Source: DASPOF01 sp035626155
GTDB taxonomy: Bacteria; Desulfobacterota; Binatia; Binatales; Binataceae
Length of the DNA: 28,493 nt
Reading direction: 5' to 3'
Assembly (NCBI GenBank): GCA_035626155.1
Contig: DASPOF010000022.1
Coordinates: 1 to 28,493, forward strand
The notes beneath the pieces are model-generated. The model had not been told where the DNA came from. It saw only the letters and a list, made by a program, of their open reading frames with translations, and made no database searches. Shown here in pieces: positions 14,907-22,726 of the stretch; within the stretch, counting starts at the first letter, position 1; each line of letters begins with the position of its first letter. Position numbers and translations under genes: made by a program.

Positions 14907-14920
14907 AAATGGTACCATTT
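14907..14920. promoter_or_regulatory. Operator-like palindrome AAATGGTACCATTT
   Basis: A perfect 14-bp palindrome lies in the GH13 upstream region, 32 bp before the TATAAT box, at or just upstream of where the -35 region would be. Sugar-hydrolase genes are commonly controlled by operators at such positions. It does not match the LacI-family consensus, and no regulator gene is adjacent. Confidence 0.4.
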
Positions 14921-14952
14921 ATGAGCGCCGTGCGGAACCCGCGAAACTCATC

Positions 14953-14958
14953 TATAAT
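14953..14958 (+). promoter_or_regulatory. Putative -10 box of the GH13 gene
   Basis: TATAAT is a perfect -10 consensus in an otherwise GC-rich stretch, 73 bp before the GH13 start codon. No good -35 hexamer lies 16-18 nt upstream, so activation by a regulator may be needed. Confidence 0.45.
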
Positions 14959-15030
14959 GCGCCCCCGGCGAACCGCATCCCCCGCGGCGCCAAACGCTCG
15001 ACGCGGCGCGACGCAGGAGAATCATCAACG

Positions 15031-16614
15031 ATGTCTCTTCACTGGTGGCAGCGCGCGGTTTTCTACCAGATCTATCCGCGCAGTTTCGCTGACTCGAACG
15101 GCGACGGCATCGGCGACCTCGACGGGATCACCTCGCGCCTCGACTACCTCAACGACGGCACCGAACGCTCGCTCGGCATCGATGCGATCTGGCTCAATCC
15201 GATCAACCCGTCGCCGCTGAGCGACTGGGGTTACGACGTAAGCGACTACTGCGGCATCCATCCCGAACTCGGCACGCTCGAGAGTTTCGATCGGCTGGTT
15301 GCGCAAGCCCATCGGCGCGGCATCCGCGTAATCGTCGATCTCGTCCCCAATCACACCTCCGACCAGCATCCCTGGTTCATCGAGTCGCGCTCGTCGCGCA
15401 CCAATCCCATGCGCGACTGGTACATCTGGCAGCCTGGCTCGCCCAGCCGTCCGCCCAACAATTGGCAGAGCGTTTTCGGCGGCTCAGCCTGGAAGTTCGA
15501 CGAGCGCACGGGCGAGCACTACCTGCATATGTACCTCGAGGGGCAGCCCGACCTGAATTACCGCAATCGCAAGGTGCTCGAGGCGATGCAGGACGTAATC
15601 CGGTTCTGGCTTGGGCGCGGCGCGGACGGATTCCGCGTCGACGTGGTCGCGGGCCTCATCAAGGATAAGCAGTTGCGCGATAACCCTCTTCGCACCCAGA
15701 CCGACCCCGACATCCCGTGGTATGCCGAGGGCACGCACCTGCCGATCTACAGCAACGACCGCCCCGAAATTCACGACATCATCCGCGGGTTCAGGCGTGC
15801 GGTGGACGAATTTGGCGATCGAATGATGGTTGGCGAGACCTGGCCGAACGAGCAGTCGCGCCTGGCCGATTATGTGAGACCCGATGAGTTGCACCTTGGA
15901 TTCAACTTTCGGTTCCTGCTGGCACGGTACGATGCCATGCGGTTTCGCGCCGCTATCGCCGAGACCGAGCGGACTTTCGGCCCCGGCGCCTGGCCTACGT
16001 GGACCCTCTCGAACCACGACTTTCCGCGCCATGTCACACGCTACGCGAATGGGGGCGATGGGCACGCGAGGGCTCGGGTAGCGGCAGTGATGCTCATGGC
16101 GCTGCGCGGCACTCCTTTCATCTATTACGGCGAAGAGATTGGAATGCCGGACGCCGGGATTCCGGCCGACCGCCAGCTCGATCCGGTCGGGCGCGACGGT
16201 TGCCGCACCCCGATGCAATGGTCCGACGCCGAAAACGGTGGCTTCTCGACCGCCGCGCGAACCTGGCTTCCCTGCGGCGACTACCGGAGCACCAATGTGG
16301 CGCGCCAGACGGGCGATCCTCATTCGATGCTCGCGCTCTACAAGCGGCTGATCCGGCTTCGCAAGAGCACGCCCGCGCTGGCCGAGGGGACGTACCGCAG
16401 TATCGCGAGCGTCCCGCAGGATTGTCTGGCCTTTGTTCGCGAGACGGTCAGCCAGCGCGTGCTGGTCGCATTGAATCTCAGCGCCGAGCCGCGCGAGCTG
16501 CGCGTGGAGCCGGGCCGGCTCATCCTGAGCACCAATCCCGCCCGTGCTGATGAATCGATCGGCGGCGCGCTGGAACTTGCGGCCGACGAAGCGGCGATCG
16601 TCGACCTGAAGTAG
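15031..16614 (+). CDS. GH13 alpha-glucosidase (oligo-1,6-glucosidase type)
   Basis: A 527-aa glycoside hydrolase family 13 enzyme that cleaves alpha-glucosidic bonds at chain ends. The (beta/alpha)8 barrel motifs are clear: DLVPNHTS (103-110), QPDLNYRN (172-179), GFRVDVV with nucleophile Asp204, GETWPN with acid/base Glu269, and SNHD with Asp330. QPDLN is typical of the oligo-1,6-glucosidase/alpha-glucosidase subfamilies, and Val right after Asp204 fits alpha-1,6 activity. There is no signal peptide, so it is cytoplasmic. ATG 15031 follows AGGAGA and fits the standard WWQRAVFYQIYPRSF start. It stands alone, with its own promoter-like region and a terminator shared with convergent glnA. Confidence 0.95.
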   Translation: MSLHWWQRAVFYQIYPRSFADSNGDGIGDLDGITSRLDYLNDGTERSLGIDAIWLNPINPSPLSDWGYDVSDYCGIHPELGTLESFDRLVAQAHRRGIRVIVDLVPNHTSDQHPWFIESRSSRTNPMRDWYIWQPGSPSRPPNNWQSVFGGSAWKFDERTGEHYLHMYLEGQPDLNYRNRKVLEAMQDVIRFWLGRGADGFRVDVVAGLIKDKQLRDNPLRTQTDPDIPWYAEGTHLPIYSNDRPEIHDIIRGFRRAVDEFGDRMMVGETWPNEQSRLADYVRPDELHLGFNFRFLLARYDAMRFRAAIAETERTFGPGAWPTWTLSNHDFPRHVTRYANGGDGHARARVAAVMLMALRGTPFIYYGEEIGMPDAGIPADRQLDPVGRDGCRTPMQWSDAENGGFSTAARTWLPCGDYRSTNVARQTGDPHSMLALYKRLIRLRKSTPALAEGTYRSIASVPQDCLAFVRETVSQRVLVALNLSAEPRELRVEPGRLILSTNPARADESIGGALELAADEAAIVDLK

Positions 16615-16660
16615 CGTCCAATCATCGAGGGCCGTGCGGGCAGCGCCCGCGGCGAAAGAA

Positions 16661-16694
16661 AAAATGCGGCGAGCCGAAAGGCCCGCCGCATTTT
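16661..16694. terminator. Bidirectional terminator between GH13 gene and glnA
   Basis: A perfect stem AAAATGCGGCG (16661-16671) with CGCCGCATTTT (16684-16694), closed further by GCC-GAAA-GGC with a stable GAAA tetraloop. A-rich sequence on the left and T-rich on the right make it work as an intrinsic terminator in both directions, serving the two convergent genes. Confidence 0.85.
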
Positions 16695-16721
16695 GCTGAT
16701 CCGTGATTCGAGCGCAGATGC

Positions 16722-18152
16722 TTACGCGTCGAAGTAAATCGCGAACTCGTAGGGATGCGGCCGCAGCCGGATCGCGCTCACTTCCTTGGCCATCTTGTAG
16801 TCGATCCAGGTCTCGATCAGATCGTCGGTGAACACGTCGCCCTTCAACAGGTACTCGTGATCCCGCTTCAGATGGTCGAGCGCCGCGTCGAGCGATGCCG
16901 GCATCCCCGGCACCTCGGCGAGCTCGGCTGGAGTAAGCGCGTAAATGTCCTTGTCGAGCGGCTGGCCCGGGTCGAGGCGGCGCTGGACGCCGTCGAGTCC
17001 CGCCATCATCATCGCCGAGAACGCCAGGTACGGGTTGCAAGTCGGATCGGGGAAGCGCACCTCGATTCGCTTGGCCTTGGGCGATGGCGAGTACATCGGG
17101 ATTCGCACCCCGGCCGAGCGGTTGCGGCTCGAGTACGCCAGATTGATCGGCGCCTCGAATCCGGGAACCAGCCGGCGATAGGAGTTCGTGGTCGGGCAGG
17201 TAAATGCCGCCAGCGAAGGCGCGTGATGCAGAATGCCCGCGATGTAGTGCATCCCCAGCTCCGACATCCCCGCGTAGCCCGATCCTGCAAACAGAGGAGT
17301 CTCGCCCCTCCACAGGCTCTGGTGCGTGTGCATCCCGGTGCCGTTGTCGCCGAAGATCGGCTTGGGCATGAAGGTGACGGTCTTGCCGTGGCGGACCGCG
17401 ACGTTCTTGCAGATGTACTTGTACCAGGTCAGCCAGTCGGCCATCTTCACCAGCGGCTGGAAGCGCATGTCGATTTCCGCCTGGCCCGCGGTCGCGACTT
17501 CATGGTGATGTTTCTCGACGCGGATCCCCACCCGCTCCATCTCGAGCACCATCTCGGTGCGGATGTCCTGGAGGCTGTCGTTGGGCGGCACCGGAAAGTA
17601 GCCTTCCTTGTTGCGAGGCTTGTAGCCGATGTTAAGGCCGGGGCTCGCGACATTGCCTTCGCGCCCGCTGTTCCAGATGCCCTCATTGGACTCGACGAAA
17701 TGGTAGCTGGAGTTCTGCGTCGTGTCGTAACGCACGCCGTCGAAGATGAAGAACTCAGGCTCCGGGCCGAAGTAGGCGGTGTCCGCGATGCCGGTGGATT
17801 TCAGGTACGCCTCGGCCTTGCGCGCGACGTTGCGCGGATCGCGCGTGTAGTCGGCGCGAGTGATCGGGTCCATGATGTTGCAGATCAGGGTGAGCGTCGG
17901 ATCCTTCGTGAACGGCTCCATCACCGCGGTGTTCGGATCCGGGATGACGAGCATGTCGCTCGTGTCGATGGTCTGCCATCCGCGTATCGACGAGCCATCG
18001 AAGCCGAGTCCTTCCTCGAATGGCCCCTCATCCTTGAATTCCGAAATCGGGGTGGTGAAGTGCTGCCACTGCCCGAGCAAGTCGATGAATTTCAGATCGA
18101 CCGCCACCGCACCCTTTTCCTTGATCATTTGCAGAACTTCTCTAGGTGTCAT
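16722..18152 (-). CDS. glnA: Type I glutamine synthetase
   Basis: Makes glutamine from glutamate, ammonia and ATP; the central nitrogen-assimilation enzyme, a dodecamer. The protein is 476 aa. Visible motifs include GFDGSSIRGW (50-59), FGPEPEFFIFD (128-138), HHHEV (215-219), NGTGMHTHQSL (270-280) and NRSAGVRIP (344-352). Tyr404 in KDIYALTP is at the position adenylylated by GlnE in the GSI-beta type, and the length suits GSI-beta, so covalent control is likely. ATG 18152 has GAGGAGGG upstream. It is convergent with the GH13 gene and 310 bp downstream of a transporter gene. I saw no clear sigma54 site. Confidence 0.98.
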   Translation of the reverse strand: MTPREVLQMIKEKGAVAVDLKFIDLLGQWQHFTTPISEFKDEGPFEEGLGFDGSSIRGWQTIDTSDMLVIPDPNTAVMEPFTKDPTLTLICNIMDPITRADYTRDPRNVARKAEAYLKSTGIADTAYFGPEPEFFIFDGVRYDTTQNSSYHFVESNEGIWNSGREGNVASPGLNIGYKPRNKEGYFPVPPNDSLQDIRTEMVLEMERVGIRVEKHHHEVATAGQAEIDMRFQPLVKMADWLTWYKYICKNVAVRHGKTVTFMPKPIFGDNGTGMHTHQSLWRGETPLFAGSGYAGMSELGMHYIAGILHHAPSLAAFTCPTTNSYRRLVPGFEAPINLAYSSRNRSAGVRIPMYSPSPKAKRIEVRFPDPTCNPYLAFSAMMMAGLDGVQRRLDPGQPLDKDIYALTPAELAEVPGMPASLDAALDHLKRDHEYLLKGDVFTDDLIETWIDYKMAKEVSAIRLRPHPYEFAIYFDA

Positions 18153-18462
18153 CGAACCCGTAACCCTCCTCGCGGTTTAAAGCGGAAGCGAACGTTAGAT
18201 CGCCGCTTGTTTTGAACACAATTTCAGGCGTCCCGCAATCTTACGACCGGCTCCGGGGCGAGAATCGACCGCGTGTTGAATCGTGAGCCATTCGGTCATT
18301 TGGGCTGCCACCGCTTTCTCTCACGAAACATTGCCAAACGCAACGCCCACTGCGGCAGCATCTGCTGCCCGTTTGACTGGCACTTGGGCGCACCAAACCA
18401 TCAGCCTCGATTCCGAAATTCAGAACTTTCGGGCTGTATTACCCGAGCGGTGCCCCCGCCCA
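18153..18462. other. Intergenic region upstream of glnA
   Basis: Here 310 bases without a gene should contain the glnA promoter (minus strand). I could not identify a convincing sigma70 or sigma54 promoter by eye. A short perfect hairpin, GGCAGC-atct-GCTGCC (18354-18369), lacks a T tract, so it is not a clear terminator for the upstream transporter gene. Confidence 0.4.
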
Positions 18463-19476
18463 TCAGCCGGTCAATTTGAGAAGAGCAAAATAAATGCCCA
18501 GCATCGCAAGCCCCATCGGCACTCCCACCCGCGCCCACGCCAGGCTGCGGATTCTGAGCACGCCCGCACTCACGATGTTCGGAATGTTCCCGGGAATCAG
18601 CATCCCGCCCGAGATGAGAAGAGCCAATATCGCTTCGCGCGCGCGGCCAACGGCCATGGGCCGGAACTCGATCGCGACCAGCGTCGCATTGTCGAGCACC
18701 GCCGAGACCGTATTCATCCAGAACAGCGCATCAGCAGTGAGCATCGGGACGAAGCGCCGCGCAAGCGGCGCGTACGCATGGCTAACCAGGACGAGACCCG
18801 CGATGAACGCATAGATCCGCGCGCCCTGGATGATGGCGGCCATCGGAGACTCTTCTGCATGCGTGCGCGCCCGTTCGTCGCCGTTGGCGGTGCGCGCGAA
18901 GAATCCGGCGACGATCGCCGATGCCGCCATCCCGGGTATCACCCATGGCGCAAGTAGCGTGAACAGGCCATGAAACGGCAGATCGAGCGCTGAGGCCGCA
19001 AGCGTCGAGAGCGGACCGCCAAGCGGCGTAAGCGCCGAGCCCAATCCGATCGCGAAACACCCCGCGACTATAAACTTCGTCCGACTTTGATCCGCCAGAC
19101 GGAGCAGGGCGCTGACCTCGACCAGCAGCAGCGCCGCAATAATCGCGGTGATGACGCTGGAGGACAGGCCGACAATAAAGACCGACAGCGCGGCCAGCAC
19201 TCGGCGGTTCGTCTTCTCTCTGATCGCGGAGAAAAACCGGTCGATCGGACCTCGCATGAAGCTGAACAGGATCCCGGCAACGATCACTGCGATCGTAATC
19301 GCTACCGGCTCGCCGAGCGCATCTTTCACGAGCGGCAAATCGAAGCCGCCCCCCAAAAGCGTCGCCACGATGCCGACGGCCAGGATGTAGAGATCGACGT
19401 AACGCTCGATCCGGTGCACCGCGATCGGTCCGATCAGCAGGAGAATGAGGATTCCGATGGCGGCTGGGAGGCTCAT
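18463..19476 (-). CDS. DUF1646-type putative cation transporter
   Basis: A 337-aa polytopic inner-membrane protein with about ten hydrophobic segments. It resembles the DUF1646 group (predicted cation transporter) of the ion-transporter superfamily: GSALTPLGGPLSTL in the first half and NTVSAVLDNATLVAIE in the second are the type of paired, partly broken-helix motifs seen in NhaD/ArsB-like transporters. Transport of Na+/H+ or another cation is the family expectation; the actual ion is unknown. ATG 19476 gives a start directly at the first membrane segment; longer upstream frames encode only Arg-rich sequence. The porin gene lies upstream on the same strand behind a terminator, so it is probably its own unit. 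Confidence 0.82.
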   Translation of the reverse strand: MSLPAAIGILILLLIGPIAVHRIERYVDLYILAVGIVATLLGGGFDLPLVKDALGEPVAITIAVIVAGILFSFMRGPIDRFFSAIREKTNRRVLAALSVFIVGLSSSVITAIIAALLLVEVSALLRLADQSRTKFIVAGCFAIGLGSALTPLGGPLSTLAASALDLPFHGLFTLLAPWVIPGMAASAIVAGFFARTANGDERARTHAEESPMAAIIQGARIYAFIAGLVLVSHAYAPLARRFVPMLTADALFWMNTVSAVLDNATLVAIEFRPMAVGRAREAILALLISGGMLIPGNIPNIVSAGVLRIRSLAWARVGVPMGLAMLGIYFALLKLTG

Positions 19477-19595
19477 GCACTGTTTCCCGGACAATCGGCG
19501 CGGCGGCTCGATCCGCCCCCGCGCGCGATCGCGCATCGGGCATTCGCCGCGCTCCGTCCGGCAGACTCAATAACAGAACGTCGCGCGCTCGGCGA

Positions 19596-19637
19596 CAAAG
19601 AAAGGGGCGGCGGAATCCGGTCAGGACTCCGCCGCCC
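19596..19637 (-). terminator. Intrinsic terminator of the porin gene
   Basis: A 14-bp stem with one mismatch, GGGCGGCGGAATCC (about 19605-19618) and GGACTCCGCCGCCC (19624-19637), has a 5-nt loop. On the minus strand it is followed by CTTTCTTT. It starts 28 bp after the porin stop codon. Confidence 0.85.
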
Positions 19638-19664
19638 GTGCGCACGAGGCGCCCCCTCCCATCA

Positions 19665-21170
19665 TCAGAAGCTGTAGAGCATTGCCGCCGTGAGCGTGTC
19701 CTGACCCGCATAGGTGTGCAGCGGATTGACACTGGTTGGCGTCAGGTAGCCGTCGCTGGAGAAGAACGGATGCGCGTTCGACTCGTCGTGACGGTACTCC
19801 AGGCGCGCCATCAGCCCGGTGGTGCCGGGAATCTTGTACGATAGCGTCTGCGTGAAGTCGCCAAGGATTTGCTTGGTCCCGGTGCGCGCGCCGTCGGGGT
19901 CCGAGAACCATTCACCGCGCGTCGCAAATTCCAGGTTGTCGTTCCAGTCGTACACGACGTAGCCGGCCGCACCCTGCCACTTCACGGAGTGGTTGATCGT
20001 GTATGTGCTGGTCGAGGAATTGTACGGCAGGAAATTGAGAACGTTGCCGTACGACGACAGCGCCGGAGAAACCGACACCGGTCCGGTTTCGTGGCCGTAC
20101 AGATACTCTCCGACCAGCGTCAGACCCGGCACGAACGAGGGTTTCCAGGTCAGGATCGGGTCCACCACCGCACGCTTGGAATTGGAATGGTTGACCTGCT
20201 CGGGGCCGAAGATGGCGTTGAAGACAAACGCGACGCTCTTGTCCTTGTTGTTGAGTGTGATCTCCCCTTCGACGGTCTTGCCGTCGTTGTTGTCCGAGAC
20301 GTCATCCCAACCATTGTTCACGCCCAGCGTGAGGCCCGCGTAGTCGTTGATCGTGTACTGCGCGCGAATCCCGGTGTGGGTGAATGGGCTTCCGTACCCA
20401 TAAATGTAATCGCGCGTCTCGTTGTAATTGAGGTTGCTCTGGACCACTTCCTGGTCCAGGAGTGTCAGAAATCTCCCCACCTCCACGTTGATCCCGCTCC
20501 CGACGGGAATCGTGTAGGTAAGGTAGAACTGGGATGGGTCGATGATCGTGTTGCTGGCGCCCGCCGGATTGATGTTCGAATAGCGGGTCGATTGCGCGAG
20601 CACGTTCGCGGTGTTGCCGAAAATCAGGTCAGTCACGAACCCGACGCCGCCGTCAACGGTCCGGTCGATATGCAGGATGCCCTCGTTGAGTCCGAAACTG
20701 TTGGCGTTGGGGTCGAACACTCGCAATTGGTTGAGGCTGCCGCCGGTGGCAGTCGGGCCTCCGCCCTTGCTGTTGGCAGTATCAGGCCGGTTGAAGTTGG
20801 ACTCGTAGCCGGCATCCACCAGGCCGTGGACGTGAATCCCGAGGTTGTCCGACAGGTCCTTTTTCAGATCGCCAAAGTCCTTCTCCAGCAGCCCCACATG
20901 CTCGCCGACCGTCTGCGGCTTCGCATTCGCGTCGGCGGGTGGCGCCACCGTGATCGCCTGCTCGATCTTCTTGATCTCGGTCGTGTTCGAATCGGTCTGC
21001 TTGACCAGGTTGCTCACCTGTCCGCTGAGTTGGTCCAGCCGCTGCTGCTCGCTGGCCGAGGTTGAGGGTGGATCCGCATAAGCTCCGGACGCACCCATAA
21101 TTGCCAACGCCACGGCGCCCCCCAGCAGAGCAAGCCTCGGCGCGACGCCCTTCACGTTCCTGTCTTTCAC
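19665..21170 (-). CDS. Outer-membrane beta-barrel porin (OmpL/BBP2-like)
   Basis: A 501-aa exported outer-membrane protein. The signal peptide has a hydrophobic core at 10-30 and a likely cleavage after Ala32 (AYA-DPP). Residues 37-105 form a probable periplasmic coiled coil with heptad-like QQRLDQLSGQVSNLVKQ. From about 110 on there is a beta-barrel with alternating hydrophobic and polar strands, ending in a terminal Phe (LTAAMLYSF), the signal for barrel insertion. The barrel resembles the OmpL-like porin-2 (DUF1597) group, so passive uptake of small solutes is likely. The start is a GTG at 21170 behind GGAGGAGG; upstream codons give no protein-like sequence. It is divergent from the small FxLYD-like gene. 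Confidence 0.88.
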   Translation of the reverse strand: MKDRNVKGVAPRLALLGGAVALAIMGASGAYADPPSTSASEQQRLDQLSGQVSNLVKQTDSNTTEIKKIEQAITVAPPADANAKPQTVGEHVGLLEKDFGDLKKDLSDNLGIHVHGLVDAGYESNFNRPDTANSKGGGPTATGGSLNQLRVFDPNANSFGLNEGILHIDRTVDGGVGFVTDLIFGNTANVLAQSTRYSNINPAGASNTIIDPSQFYLTYTIPVGSGINVEVGRFLTLLDQEVVQSNLNYNETRDYIYGYGSPFTHTGIRAQYTINDYAGLTLGVNNGWDDVSDNNDGKTVEGEITLNNKDKSVAFVFNAIFGPEQVNHSNSKRAVVDPILTWKPSFVPGLTLVGEYLYGHETGPVSVSPALSSYGNVLNFLPYNSSTSTYTINHSVKWQGAAGYVVYDWNDNLEFATRGEWFSDPDGARTGTKQILGDFTQTLSYKIPGTTGLMARLEYRHDESNAHPFFSSDGYLTPTSVNPLHTYAGQDTLTAAMLYSF

Positions 21171-21492
21171 GATGTCCTCCTCCCCGCGGCCGAATTGGCC
21201 GCATCTTCGACCACCGGTCACAAGAGCGCACCGGTGCCGACATTGGACCGGCTTGGTGGGTTTCAAGTTTCGTACCGCAAACGATTTGGACCTTCAACGC
21301 GCCGCGCCGTGAATTAAGCACAGGGGCAGTCAGCGCAAGCGCGCACGCAAGCGGCAGATGCCCCTTCAACAGGCGGCAGTGGTCATCGGATCGCGTCCCG
21401 ACATCGCGTCGCGCGAGCGCCGCGCCGCGCGAGCGCCCGCCGCCGATCGCGCTGGAACCCGCGCGCGCGGCGCGGCACAATCAGTGGCGAAG
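21171..21492. other. Divergent region between porin and FxLYD genes
   Basis: These 322 bases carry no gene. The porin leader contains a GGCC-AATT-GGCC-type symmetry near its ribosome binding site and a possible hairpin CACCGG...CCGGTG (about 21209-21240). The part nearest the plus-strand gene is low-complexity GCG-rich DNA. No promoter hexamers stand out. Confidence 0.35.
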
Positions 21493-21846
21493 ATGCGCAA
21501 GAGCACGCTGTTGATTCTGCTCGGCGCGGGAGCATTCGCCGCCTGGGTTTTCTACTCGCTCTCGCGAGTCGAGCCCGTCCGAGTCGTGCGCAGCACGATT
21601 CAGCATCGCGGCGGCCGCGTGTTCGTCGAAGGCGAGCTGAGCAATGGCGGCCCCGACGTCGGCTCGCTCGAGGTCGAGGTGCGCTACTACGATCGCAGCG
21701 GGCGGGAGGTCGGCGAGGACAAGTTCGCGCTCGGCGGGCTCAAAAATGGCGCCCACGCGAGCTTTCGCGGTCCGGAGCGTGATTTGGAGGGGGTCGCCGG
21801 CTATTCGTTATATTTGAACCATGGCCGGAATCCCTATGGGAATTAG
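21493..21846 (+). CDS. Small membrane-anchored FxLYD-like protein
   Basis: A 117-aa protein with an N-terminal membrane anchor (about 5-22: LLILLGAGAFAAWVFYSL). A small beta-sandwich-like extracytoplasmic domain follows, with the pattern RGGRVFVEGELSNGGPDVGSLEVEVRYYDRSGREV, which resembles FxLYD/DUF-type domains that occur on envelope proteins. The domain is thought to mediate binding; no catalytic residues are visible. ATG 21493 was chosen because the anchor then starts three residues in; a GTG at 21484 is possible. It stands alone, divergent from the porin gene and followed by a 284-bp AT-richer gap. Confidence 0.68.
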   Translation: MRKSTLLILLGAGAFAAWVFYSLSRVEPVRVVRSTIQHRGGRVFVEGELSNGGPDVGSLEVEVRYYDRSGREVGEDKFALGGLKNGAHASFRGPERDLEGVAGYSLYLNHGRNPYGN

Positions 21847-22010
21847 GCAGGAAAGCCTTGCGGACATGAAAAATACTTATTCATTAAAAAAGAAATTCTT
21901 GGGCTAAATCCGCGTAAGCGTCTTAAAACGCAAGATTTTGTGTCCTCCCTTCCCCGCGCGGCACTTATCGCACTTCGGTCAGGATCGATCAATTCCACGC
22001 CACGTTTGTT

Positions 22011-22081
22011 TGCCAAAATGTCGCCAAGGTGCTACGTACTGTTTGGCAGTGAATCCGCCCTCCTTGATATACGAGGCGCGG
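22011..22081 (+). promoter_or_regulatory. Candidate promoter and operator of the XRE gene
   Basis: An inverted repeat TGCCAAA (22011-22017) / TTTGGCA (22042-22048) overlaps a -35-like TTGGCA (22043-22048). A -10-like TATACG follows 19 nt later (22068-22073). The leader then has a small hairpin, CGCGG-tatg-CCGCG. XRE proteins often autoregulate through such repeats. The spacer is long and the repeat short, so this is tentative. An AT-rich patch lies at about 21865-21905. Confidence 0.3.
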
Positions 22082-22130
22082 TATGCCGCGAGGGTGACGC
22101 GGCCTTACAGGGACAGGGGGATAACCGATC

Positions 22131-22562
22131 ATGGCACCACGGGCCAGGGAACGAAATTTTGGACAGGTCATTCGCGAGCGGCGGCGCCAGCTCGATTTGA
22201 CGCAGGAAGAAGTCGCGCGCCGGATCAAGACTTCCACCCCCTACGTCGGCCATCTCGAATCGGGCAAGCGCCACCCCTCCGACAAGATCGTCACCCGGCT
22301 TGCGGAAGTCCTCGGGCTGGATCGCCGCGAGCTGTTCTTCCTCGCCAACCCGCGCGCGCAGGCGCTGCTCAATCCTGAGCCCGCGACCGAGGCGGTCTCG
22401 GCCTGGGAGGAGTTCCGCAAGAACGAGCAACTGCGCCGCATCCACAACATCAGCAACGAAGAGATGGAGATGCTTTCGCGCGTCGCGTTGCTGGGCGAGG
22501 TCCGTTCGCCGCGCGATTTCATTTACATCCTGAACACGGTGCGTCACGCGGTGGGCCGCTAG
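22131..22562 (+). CDS. XRE-family HTH transcriptional regulator
   Basis: A 143-aa DNA-binding protein. A Cro/C1-type HTH occupies about 10-68 (GQVIRERRRQLDLTQEEVARRIKTSTPYVGHLESGKRHPSD...), with the canonical LTQEEVA helix and the YVGHLESGKR recognition helix. The C-terminal 75 aa (EEFRKNEQLRRIHNISNEEMEMLSRVALLGEVRSP) form a helical domain of unknown function, perhaps for dimerisation or ligand sensing. ATG 22131 begins after AGGGGGA. It could regulate itself or the MFS gene 164 bp downstream on the same strand. No toxin partner is adjacent. Confidence 0.9.
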   Translation: MAPRARERNFGQVIRERRRQLDLTQEEVARRIKTSTPYVGHLESGKRHPSDKIVTRLAEVLGLDRRELFFLANPRAQALLNPEPATEAVSAWEEFRKNEQLRRIHNISNEEMEMLSRVALLGEVRSPRDFIYILNTVRHAVGR

Positions 22563-22726
22563 CTCATCGGAGACGCTTCTTCGCTCCAGCTCGGCCCTGA
22601 TTTTTCGCCGCGCGGGCCTGTTCCTCATTCTGGTTGATAGGTGCGCGCGCCAGCCCGCGGGCGTCTTCTTCCGAAACTCGCCGCTGGATTGCGCGGCGCG
22701 CGGCGGCTAAGCTTCCGGCGCTTGCC

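Larger units (their letters stand above)
14672..15030. other. Divergent intergenic region before GH13 gene
   Basis: About 360 bases lie between the radical SAM start (minus) and the GH13 start (plus). It contains a 14-bp perfect palindrome (14907-14920) and a perfect TATAAT (14953-14958). No reading frame looks real; I looked for a small peptide precursor for the radical SAM enzyme on both strands and saw none. Confidence 0.5.

Noticed and set aside
15484..17313. A 600-codon minus-strand frame spanning the GH13 and glnA genes
   Set aside because: It is antisense to the GH13 gene, out of frame with glnA, and crosses a strong terminator; composition is not protein-like.
16755..18215. A long plus-strand frame opposite glnA
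   Set aside because: Shadow of glnA; Arg/His/Val-rich and without motifs.
18370..18395. TGGCAC followed by GC-rich sequence, like a sigma54 promoter near glnA
   Set aside because: The GG to GC spacing is 9 rather than 10 and it faces away from glnA, so it does not fit.
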